A stretch of DNA of 64,000 nt. Origin: Desulfovibrio sp. (GTDB lineage Bacteria > Desulfobacterota > Desulfovibrionia > Desulfovibrionales > Desulfovibrionaceae). Positions within the stretch are counted from its first letter, which is position 1. Each line of letters starts with the position of its first letter. The position numbers and the translations under genes were made by a program. Under the pieces are notes generated by a model, which ran no database searches, had not been told where the DNA came from, and saw only the letters and a program-made list of their open reading frames with translations. This document shows positions 53,549 through 60,506 of the stretch, piece by piece. Location: positions 119,414-183,413 of the forward strand of contig JACRDI010000036.1 of assembly GCA_016218665.1 (NCBI GenBank), read 5' to 3'.

Positions 53549-53622
53549 GAAAAGTCGGTCTATGTTCATCGTCTGTACACTTTGAAGGATGGCCGTCCAG
53601 CAGACGACGGCAAGGGCAGCAC

Positions 53623-54195
53623 ATGGGCACGACCCGCATGCTCGAACTTCCCGTCTCCGACGCGATCGGCACAGTCCTGTGCCACGACATCACCCAAATC
53701 ATACCAGGGCAGTCAAAAAAGGCGCTCTTCCGCAAGGGCCACGTCATCCGGCCGGAGGACGTGGAGCCGCTGCGCACCGTAGGCAAGGAGCACATCTACG
53801 TGTTCAACCTGGCCGAGGGCCTGCGCCGCGAGGTGGAGGCCGCCTGGGGTTGCGAAATCTTCGACCACTGGGGCATGACCGAAACCGGCTACGGCGGCGG
53901 CGTTGAGTGCGCGGCGCACTCCGGCTATCATCTGCGCGAGGCCGATCTGCTGCTCGAGATCGCGCACCCGGGCACAGGCGAGCCTTTGAGACCGGGCGAG
54001 ACCGGGGAGATACTGGTGACCACCCTGGGCCGGCGCGCCCTGCCGCTGGTGTGCTACCGCACAGGCGACGCGGCGGCCTGGCTGGCCGGGCCCTGCATCT
54101 GTGGAAGCGCGCTCCGCCGTCTGGGCCGTGTGCCGGGCCGCATCGCCTCGGACGGCACCATCAGCCAGCCCGACAAGGGCGGGAGAACAGCATGA
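53623..54195 (+). CDS. Chimeric MoeA-like / adenylate-forming ligase remnant
   Basis: A 190-codon frame whose two halves come from different families. Residues 1 to about 67 (ELPVSDAIGTVLCHDITQIIPG, ALFRKGHVIRPEDV) match the start of MoeA-like molybdopterin-binding proteins. From RREVEAAWGCEIFDHWGMTETGYGGG onward, about 120 residues match the C-terminal part of phenylacetate-CoA ligase-like AMP-forming enzymes, ending CICGSALRRLGRVPGR. Both full genes occur beside xdhC in some Desulfovibrio molybdenum clusters, so an internal deletion probably joined them in frame. The ATG at 53623 is taken; a second lies five codons later. The stop overlaps xdhC (ATGA). Likely inactive but possibly still translated. 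Confidence 0.75.
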   Translation: MGTTRMLELPVSDAIGTVLCHDITQIIPGQSKKALFRKGHVIRPEDVEPLRTVGKEHIYVFNLAEGLRREVEAAWGCEIFDHWGMTETGYGGGVECAAHSGYHLREADLLLEIAHPGTGEPLRPGETGEILVTTLGRRALPLVCYRTGDAAAWLAGPCICGSALRRLGRVPGRIASDGTISQPDKGGRTA

Positions 54196-55241
54196 ACGAC
54201 CTCTTGAAACTGCTTTTGGCAGGGCTGGAGCGTGGCGAGAGCCTGGCCCAGGCCACCATCCTGACGCACGAAGGCAGCACACCGCGTTCGGCTGGCAGCC
54301 GCATGCTGCTGGCCGGGGCAGGGGCTGGCGTGCGCATCCTCCCTCGCATCCTTCCGCGCGTCCTGGCGGGCACCGTGGGCGGCGGGCTGGTGGAGGCCAG
54401 GGTCATGGAGCGGGCCGGGGAGGTGCTGGCGGACGGCATGCGCCGTATGGAGACCTTCGACCTCACGGGGGAACTGGCCGCCGGGGCGGACATGATCTGC
54501 GGCGGACGGCTGCGCGTGTTCCTGGAGCGCCTGACCCCGGAGGATCTGCCGCTGTTCCGCGAACTGGCCCTGGCCTTGGCTGGCGGAGGCCGCCGACTGC
54601 GCCTCACGCCCCTGTCCGGGTCGGCTGGCGAGCCTTCCCGACTGCTCGACCCCGCCGCGCCGGAGTCCGGCGATGCGCTGGTCCGGGCCGCCCTGGCCGC
54701 CGGCCGGGGAATCGGCGCGCCGACAGTGCTGGAGCACGAGGGGCAGGCGTATGCCCTGGAGCCCTTCGCCGCAGCCAGCCCCCTATACATTTTCGGGGCG
54801 GGGCATGTCTCTCGGCCCACGGCCCAGGTGGCCGCCCTGTGCGGCTTCCAGGTCACGGTGCTGGACGACCGGGCTGAATTCGCCAATGTCGAGCGCTTCA
54901 CCACGGCGCGGCCCGTGGTGCTGGCCGGCTTCGGGGACTGCTTCGCGGGGCTGGACTGCGAAGAGCGGGCCTGCGTGGTCATCGTCACGCGCGGACACGT
55001 GCACGACGCCGATGTGCTGGCCCAGGCCCTGCGCACGCGCGCCGGATACATCGGCATGATCGGCTCGCGCCGCAAACGGGACGCCGTGTACGACCGGCTG
55101 CGCGGCCAGGGCTTCGCCGACGCGGACCTCGCCCGCGTGCGCTGCCCCGTCGGGCTGGACATCGGGGCCGAGACGCCGGAGGAGATCGCCGTGAGCATCG
55201 TGGCGCAGCTCATCGCCCACCGGGCGGGAATGGCGCTGTGA
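54192..55241 (+). CDS. XdhC-family molybdenum hydroxylase maturation protein
   Basis: A 349-residue protein. The N-terminal CoxI/XdhC domain has THEGSTPRSAGSRML and TVGGGLVEARVMERA; the C-terminal Rossmann domain has YIFGAGHVSRPTAQVAALCGF, VLDDRAEFAN and GYIGMIGSRRKR. XdhC helps insert sulfurated molybdenum cofactor into xanthine dehydrogenase-type enzymes. Both halves look intact. It is translationally coupled at both ends (ATGA with the chimera, GTGA with the next gene). No molybdenum hydroxylase structural gene is in the window. Confidence 0.92.
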   Translation: MNDLLKLLLAGLERGESLAQATILTHEGSTPRSAGSRMLLAGAGAGVRILPRILPRVLAGTVGGGLVEARVMERAGEVLADGMRRMETFDLTGELAAGADMICGGRLRVFLERLTPEDLPLFRELALALAGGGRRLRLTPLSGSAGEPSRLLDPAAPESGDALVRAALAAGRGIGAPTVLEHEGQAYALEPFAAASPLYIFGAGHVSRPTAQVAALCGFQVTVLDDRAEFANVERFTTARPVVLAGFGDCFAGLDCEERACVVIVTRGHVHDADVLAQALRTRAGYIGMIGSRRKRDAVYDRLRGQGFADADLARVRCPVGLDIGAETPEEIAVSIVAQLIAHRAGMAL

Positions 55242-56356
55242 CGAGGGCCGCCGGCATCATCCTGGCCGCCGGGCAGTCCTCGCGCCTGGCGCCGGAGTTC
55301 AAGCCCCTGGCCGACCTGGGCGGGACAAGCCTGCTGGAGCGCTGCGCCCAGGCCTTCCGCACCGCCGGAGTGACGGATCTGCTCTGCGTGACCGGTCACA
55401 GGGCCGGCGAGGTCCGCGCCGAAGCCCTTCGCCTGGGCCTTTCTTGCGCGCTCAACCCGGACTACGCCAAGGGCATGCTCACCTCCGTGCGGGCCGGGCT
55501 GGCCGCCCTGTCGCCGGACATCGACGCCGTTTTCATGCTGCCCGTGGACATCCCGCTGGTGCGCCCGGCCACTCTCCGGGCGCTGCTGGCGCGTTTCGCC
55601 GAAGCTCCCGCCGCAGTGCTGCATCCCGTGTTCGATGGTCTGCGCGGCCATCCGCCGCTCATCCCCGCGGCGTTCTTTCCGGCCATCCTGGCCTGGGAGG
55701 GGCCGGGGGGACTGGCCGGGGCGCTGGAGCAGGTCTCTTCCCGCGACGTGCCCGTGGCCGACCGGAACATCCATTTCGACGTGGACGCGCCGGAAGATCT
55801 GGCCGAGGCCCGACGGCGCTGGGCACGGCGGGGCATCCCCACGCGCGTGGAAGCTCTGGCTTTGCTGCGCCTGCACGACGCCGGCGAACGCGGCCTGGCG
55901 CATGGCCGAGGCGTGGCCGCCGCCGCGCTGGCCATGGCCCGGGCGCTCGACGCCAGGGGTGCGTGTCTGGACCTGGAGCTGGTGGAATCCGCCGCGCTGC
56001 TGCACGACATCGCCAAGGGCCAGCCGCAGCATGAGCGGGCCGGGGCGGCGCTGCTGGAAGCACTGGACTACGGCCCCGTGGCGCGCATCGTGGCCGCGCA
56101 CCGCGACATCCCCCCAGCGGAAGCGTCGGCAATCACCGAGCGCGAGCTGGTGTACCTGGCGGACAAGCTGGTCTGGGGCAGCCAGCGGGTGAGCATGGAG
56201 GCGCGCTTCGGGCAGAAGCTGGACGCATTTGCTGGGGACGCCGAGGCCTGCGCGGCCATCCGCCGTCGTCTGGCCAACGCCATGGACATGCAGGGACGTG
56301 TCGAGGCGGCGGCGGGGGTGTCTCTTGAGGACATCATTACAAGGGAGGACGCATGA
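55238..56356 (+). CDS. MobA-like nucleotidyltransferase fused to an HD domain
   Basis: A 372-residue protein starting at GTG. Residues 1-200 are a MobA/MocA-type nucleotidyltransferase (GIILAAGQSSRLAPEFKPL, FMLPVDIPLVRP, HFDVDAPEDLAEARR), expected to make molybdopterin cytosine or guanine dinucleotide. Residues about 205-370 hold an HD phosphohydrolase domain (LLRLHDAG, SAALLHDIAKGQP, ELVYLADKLV). The same fusion occurs in Desulfovibrio clusters around aldehyde oxidoreductase. Both domains look intact even though genes on either side are broken. Confidence 0.88.
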   Translation: MTRAAGIILAAGQSSRLAPEFKPLADLGGTSLLERCAQAFRTAGVTDLLCVTGHRAGEVRAEALRLGLSCALNPDYAKGMLTSVRAGLAALSPDIDAVFMLPVDIPLVRPATLRALLARFAEAPAAVLHPVFDGLRGHPPLIPAAFFPAILAWEGPGGLAGALEQVSSRDVPVADRNIHFDVDAPEDLAEARRRWARRGIPTRVEALALLRLHDAGERGLAHGRGVAAAALAMARALDARGACLDLELVESAALLHDIAKGQPQHERAGAALLEALDYGPVARIVAAHRDIPPAEASAITERELVYLADKLVWGSQRVSMEARFGQKLDAFAGDAEACAAIRRRLANAMDMQGRVEAAAGVSLEDIITREDA

Positions 56357-56770
56357 CCACCGTTCTGCTCATGCGCCACGGAGAAATACAGCACCGGGCC
56401 CCGGCGCTTCGTGGGCCAGCGCGACCTGCCCCTCACCGGACGCGGCCGGGAGCAGGCGCGTGGTGCTCGGATCTTGCGCGCTGCCGCGAGACAGCGACCC
56501 CGGCCCTGGCGGATTGTGAACTCTCGGCCACGCCTCTGCCGGACTTGCGCGAACTATGCCTGGGTGCGTGGGAAGGCCTTCCTGTGGATGACGTGCGGGG
56601 CCGCTTTTCGGACGAATACCGCGGCGCGGCGCCGACTTGGCGGATGTGGCCTCGTCCGGCGGCGAGAGCTTCCGGCAGGTGCAGGAGCGGGCGTGGTCTG
56701 CGCTGCAAAGCATTCTGGCAGGGCACAGCGGCCTGCTGCTCGTTGTGGCCCACGCCGGGGTGAACCGCGC
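56353..56770 (+). pseudogene. Frameshifted histidine phosphatase
   Basis: Pieces of a phosphoglycerate-mutase-like phosphatase lie in all three frames. Frame 1 from the ATG at 56353 has MTTVLLMRHGEIQHRAP (RHGE catalytic motif), frame 2 then has VGQRDLPLTGRGREQARG, frame 1 resumes with AWCSDLARCRETA and GAWEGLPVDDVRGRFSDEYRG, and the third frame from about 56632 gives DVASSGGESFRQVQERAWSALQ and LVVAHAGVNR. At least two frameshifts plus a short deletion between the first pieces are needed. The start overlaps the HD-fusion gene. Confidence 0.8.
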
Positions 56771-56886
56771 GCGCAATTCGGCACTGACCGGCCCATGCAA
56801 CCACGCTTTCAAGCTGCGAATCCCTGCCACCCGATTTGAGAACGCGGGCCGTGCCGCATCGCCTTAAAGACGGTATGGCATGCCCA

Positions 56887-56940
56887 CGACAACGATGAAG
56901 GGGCTTGCCTCCGCAAAGGCAAGCCCCTTCTTCGTTGTCG
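56887..56940. terminator. Very long hairpin, probable bidirectional terminator
   Basis: CGACAACGA and AAGGGGCTTGCC on the left pair with GGCAAGCCCCTT and TCGTTGTCG on the right, giving a 21-base-pair stem with one 2-base internal mismatch and an 8-base loop. Its right end is 11 bases from the integrase stop. Confidence 0.7.
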
Positions 56941-56950
56941 TGTCAAATTC

Positions 56951-57610
56951 TCACGCCGCCCGAACCGGCCTGACCAACCGCAGTGGAGCTTCCCTCGCCG
57001 CGCCGAGCTTCGGCAGCAGCGCGGCCGCCTTTTCCGTCTCCGAGGAGTGAGGTTCGTCGTAGTTTTTGATGATCATCCGCGGGCTGGTGCCAGCCAGATG
57101 GGCGATGGCGGAAATCTCCACCTTCTTGTCGAGCATGGTGGTGATCCACAGGTGCCGGATGTCGTAGGGGCAGACGGCGTATTTCAGTCCGGCGCGCTTG
57201 GCTGCGTTGCTGAAAGCCGTGGCGATGTCGGCAACCGGATTGTCCTGGTATTCGGTGAGATGACCGCTCTTGTGCAGGCGGCGACGCTCCTCCATTGCCT
57301 TCATGAACTCGTCCGAGCAGCGGACGAACACCCACTTTTCGACCTTGCTGTGAAACACACGAAGGCCGCCGCGCCGCCACCTCATGTTCTGCGAAAACGT
57401 GAGCGAATACAGGTATTGGCCGGGACGGCAGGGGATGTGCCACGCAACCTGGATCGCCCAGGCCAGGTGCTCCGCCGCATTGGCGATGATGAGATCCAGG
57501 GCTTCCAGCGTGAGCGGAGATTTGTGCCTCTGCTCTTTGCCCATCTCGAATTCTGAAAGCGGATTCACCGCAATGAGCTTACGCGTGACAGCGGTTTCAA
57601 TGGCGCGGCA
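56951..57610 (-). pseudogene. Truncated tyrosine recombinase (phage integrase)
   Basis: About 215 codons of the C-terminal catalytic part. WHIPCRPGQYLYSLTF holds the first Arg region, YDIRHLWITTMLDKK the second Arg with His, and LAGTSPRMIIKNYDE the tyrosine nucleophile; the usual GH in this last motif reads AG. The N-terminal arm-binding and core-binding domains are missing, and the frame runs into the 3' end of the MarR gene near 57600. The break marks one end of a former mobile element. Probably inactive. Confidence 0.8.
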
Positions 57611-58115
57611 CGCCGGCGCCGTACCCCGCCTCCGCGTCGGCGCTTCCGGCTCCTTCGCCGCCGTCGCCGTCAGCATCGCCCGGAATGCCGCAGACCTTCT
57701 GCAAAGAGCCCAGCACGGCGAAAAGCACGTCCAGTTCCATGTCCGTGAGGCCGGAGAGCTTGCCGGTGAACACGGACACGGCGGCTCGGCGCGCGGCCGC
57801 CAGGTGCTCCTGCCCGGCCGGGGTGAGGGCGATGGAGATGCGCCGGCGGTCGCTTGCGCAGGTCTCTCGCCCAAGCAGCCCGCGCCCCACCATGCCCTCG
57901 GCCAGCTTGGAGGCGGCGGGCAGGCTCAGGCCCAGGTGCTCCGCCGCCTGGGTCAGCGGCGCGCCGGGGTGGATCTGGAAGAACACCAGAATGCGGAACT
58001 GCGGCACCGTGAGATCCGACGAACGCCCGGCGCGCATCTCCACCCGCAGTGACTGCATGAGGGTGGGCACGATGGCCAGCAGGCGTTCGGCGCAGAGCCG
58101 GGCTTTGTCCGTCAC
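57597..58115 (-). CDS. MarR-family regulator of the efflux operon
   Basis: A 172-residue winged-helix repressor starting at GTG. The MarR core is clear (LTVPQFRILVFFQIHPGAPLTQAAEHLGLSLPAASKLAEGMVGRGLL, DRRRISIALTPAG). The last 30 residues (GDADGDGGEGAGSADAEAGYGAG) are low-complexity and abut the integrase remnant, so the C-terminus may have been changed by insertion or deletion there. Divergent from the RND operon and preceded by a perfect inverted repeat, it should repress both. Confidence 0.88.
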   Translation of the reverse strand: MTDKARLCAERLLAIVPTLMQSLRVEMRAGRSSDLTVPQFRILVFFQIHPGAPLTQAAEHLGLSLPAASKLAEGMVGRGLLGRETCASDRRRISIALTPAGQEHLAAARRAAVSVFTGKLSGLTDMELDVLFAVLGSLQKVCGIPGDADGDGGEGAGSADAEAGYGAGVPRH

Positions 58116-58628
58116 GGCAACTCCAATATTGCTTACACTTGTGCAAGTGTTTTTCCCGCCCGGGAAGGCGGCAACGGCCCCACCCTACGCCGAAATCTCC
58201 GCAAGGAAAAGTGGGCTTTCAACCTATTGCCAGAAAAGATTTTATCCGACAAGAGACCCGTGCACAACGTGGCGCATCACCGAAAACACTTGCACTTTTC
58301 GGGGTAATATTTGCACTTGAGCTTGCACAAACCTCCGGTGTATTAGTTTCTCAGGTTAAGCATTTTTTCGAGGCGCTTTCCGGCCTCCGCTTCCTGGAAA
58401 CAGGCCAAGGGAAAAGGCTGACGGGCGGAAACGACGCCGAAAGCGGCAACGAAAACGGGAGGAAGGAACATGCGGACCCAAACGGGTACGTATATTGCAT
58501 TTCGCTGGCATCGCACGGACACTCTGCGGGAACTTCCCGCCGCAATATAGGCAGAGAAGCAGCACCGGCACCACAAACCAACGCGGAAGCAGGGCACGCG
58601 CCCGGCCGAAGCGACAGCGCAGGCAACC
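58116..58628. other. Long divergent control region of marR and the RND operon
   Basis: About 510 bases without a convincing gene. It holds the palindrome at 58135-58150 and related half-sites at 58286-58295 (ACACTTGCAC) and 58322-58330 (CTTGCACAA). The middle (58190-58350) is AT-richer and could carry the efflux promoter; no strong -10/-35 pair was assigned. Confidence 0.6.
58135..58150. promoter_or_regulatory. Palindromic MarR operator
   Basis: ACACTTG-TG-CAAGTGT is a perfect 7-base inverted repeat centred about 27 bases upstream of the marR start codon, in the position expected for autoregulation by a MarR dimer. Confidence 0.65.
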
Positions 58629-60506
58629 ATGAACGAAGCCGCCCCGATCGAAGCGCCCCTGCCCAGCCCCTCCCCAAAGCCCGCCGGCGGGCGTTCCCGC
58701 CGGGTGCTTACCCTGGCCCTGGTCCTGTGCCTGGCCCTGGGGGGCGGCGCACACTGGTACAAGACCTACGGCCCCGGCGCCAAGCCAGCGGCCAGCAACC
58801 AGCCGCGCAAGCTGCCCGTGGCCGTGGCCGTGGCCAGAACCCAGGACGTGGAGGTGCTGCTCTCCGGCCTGGGCACGGTGTCCCCGCTCAACTCCGTCAC
58901 CATCAAGAGCCGCGTGGATGGCCAGCTCATGCAGGTGCTCTTCCGCGAGGGCCAGCAGGTGAAGGCCGGCGACCTCCTGCTGGTCATCGACCCGCGCCCC
59001 TTCCAGGTGCAGCTGGCCCAGGCCGAGGGGCAGCTCAAGCGCGACGTGGCGCTGCTGGAAAACGCCCGCCTGGACCTCAAGCGCTACGCCGAACTCATGG
59101 CGCAGGGAGCCATCGCGCGTCAGCAGTACGACACCCAGCAGTCCCTGGTGCACCAGTACGAGGGCGCCGTGGCCACAGACAAGGCCACCGCCGACAACGC
59201 CCGCCTGCAGATCACCTACTGCCGCATCACCGCGCCCATTTCCGGCCAGGTGGGCCTGCGCCAGGTGGACCCCGGCAACATGGTGCGCGCAAGCGACGCC
59301 ACCGGCCTCTTGGTGCTCAACCAGATTTCGCCCGTCAACGTTTCCTTCACCCTGCCGGAAGACCAGCTGCCCCGCGTGCTGGCCAAGCTGCGCGCGGGCG
59401 AGAAGCTGCGCGTGGACGCCTACGACCGCGAGCAGTCGCGCAGGTTGGCCCAGGGCGAGCTGGCCAGCCTGGACAACCAGATCGACGCCACCACCGGCAC
59501 CGTGCGCCTGAAGGCCGTGTTCCAGAACGAGGGGCACGAACTCTACCCCAACCAGTTCGTCAACGCCAAGCTGCTGCTTGAGGTGATGAAGGACGCCGTG
59601 GTCATCCCGGCCTCCGCCGTGCAGCGCGGCCAGCAGGGAACCTACGTGTACGTGCTTACGGCCGAGGGCACCGTGTCCCTCAGGCCCGTGAGCGTGGGCG
59701 AGGCGGCCGACGGCTTGAGCGCCGTGCTCTCCGGCCTCGCCCCTGGCGAGAAGGTGGTGGTGGACGGGGCCGAGCGCCTGCGCGACGGCGCGGCCGTGGA
59801 TGTGAAGGAGCGCGGCCCCAAGCCCGAGGCCAATGCTGACGCGGCCAGCGCCCAGAACGCGACAAATCAGAATACGACGGGCCAGAATATGACAGGCCAG
59901 AGCAGGGCGGCGGGTCCGGGGGCGGCAGCCGCCGTCGGCAACGCGGGCGCCAACACCGCCACCAGTGCGGCCACCAACGCCATGAGCAGCGCCACAACCA
60001 ACGCCACCGTGCAACATTCCGCGCCCCTGGCGCCGCCCAGGCCCGAAGCCAAGTCCGAGACGGGCAAGCCCGACAGCAAGCAAGGCCAGAAACCAGACGA
60101 GAAGCCAAGCCAGAAGACGGATCAGATGACGGGCCAGAAGCAGGAGTCGAAGCCTGCGGTAAAGCCCGCGGCCAAGCCCGGCACCAGCACATCAGACGCC
60201 CCCAGGCAGGGCTCCGGCGGCATCGCCAAGCCCGAAGCGGTCAAGGCGCTCACAGGCCAGACGACCAGCCAGAACGGCGGCCAGGCGACCGGCGGCAAGC
60301 CCCAGCCAGAGAAAGCCCAGGCAGAGAAAGCCCAGCCAGAGAAAGCCCAGTCGGAAAAGGCCGCGCGGCAAAAGCCCGACCGCACCCTGGTCTACAAGCC
60401 CGACGGACAGGGCCAGGCCGGCGCGACCACCGCCGCGACCACAGGCGCGACCACCAGCGCCACCACCAGCGCGACGAGCGACGCCGCCACCAGCGCCAAG
60501 CCATGA
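58629..60506 (+). CDS. RND efflux periplasmic adaptor (MdtA-like) with long disordered tail
   Basis: A 625-residue membrane fusion protein; MdtA relatives have about 400. An N-terminal anchor ([15 protein letters not shown]) is followed by the lipoyl/barrel halves ([36 protein letters not shown]), the helical hairpin (about 110-175) and the beta-barrel and proximal domains to about residue 390 ([33 protein letters not shown]). The last 230 residues are Gln/Thr/Ala/Lys/Pro low complexity with repeats (PEKAQ). The tail should be periplasmic. The stop overlaps the permease start (ATGA). It links the RND pump to an outer-membrane channel. Confidence 0.92.
   Translation: MNEAAPIEAPLPSPSPKPAGGRSRRVLTLALVLCLALGGGAHWYKTYGPGAKPAASNQPRKLPVAVAVARTQDVEVLLSGLGTVSPLNSVTIKSRVDGQLMQVLFREGQQVKAGDLLLVIDPRPFQVQLAQAEGQLKRDVALLENARLDLKRYAELMAQGAIARQQYDTQQSLVHQYEGAVATDKATADNARLQITYCRITAPISGQVGLRQVDPGNMVRASDATGLLVLNQISPVNVSFTLPEDQLPRVLAKLRAGEKLRVDAYDREQSRRLAQGELASLDNQIDATTGTVRLKAVFQNEGHELYPNQFVNAKLLLEVMKDAVVIPASAVQRGQQGTYVYVLTAEGTVSLRPVSVGEAADGLSAVLSGLAPGEKVVVDGAERLRDGAAVDVKERGPKPEANADAASAQNATNQNTTGQNMTGQSRAAGPGAAAAVGNAGANTATSAATNAMSSATTNATVQHSAPLAPPRPEAKSETGKPDSKQGQKPDEKPSQKTDQMTGQKQESKPAVKPAAKPGTSTSDAPRQGSGGIAKPEAVKALTGQTTSQNGGQATGGKPQPEKAQAEKAQPEKAQSEKAARQKPDRTLVYKPDGQGQAGATTAATTGATTSATTSATSDAATSAKP
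60301..60360 (+). repeat. 15-base tandem repeat in the adaptor tail
   Basis: Four adjacent units of CCCAGCCAGAGAAAG with small changes, encoding the [15 protein letters not shown] run. Unit length keeps the reading frame. Confidence 0.85.
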
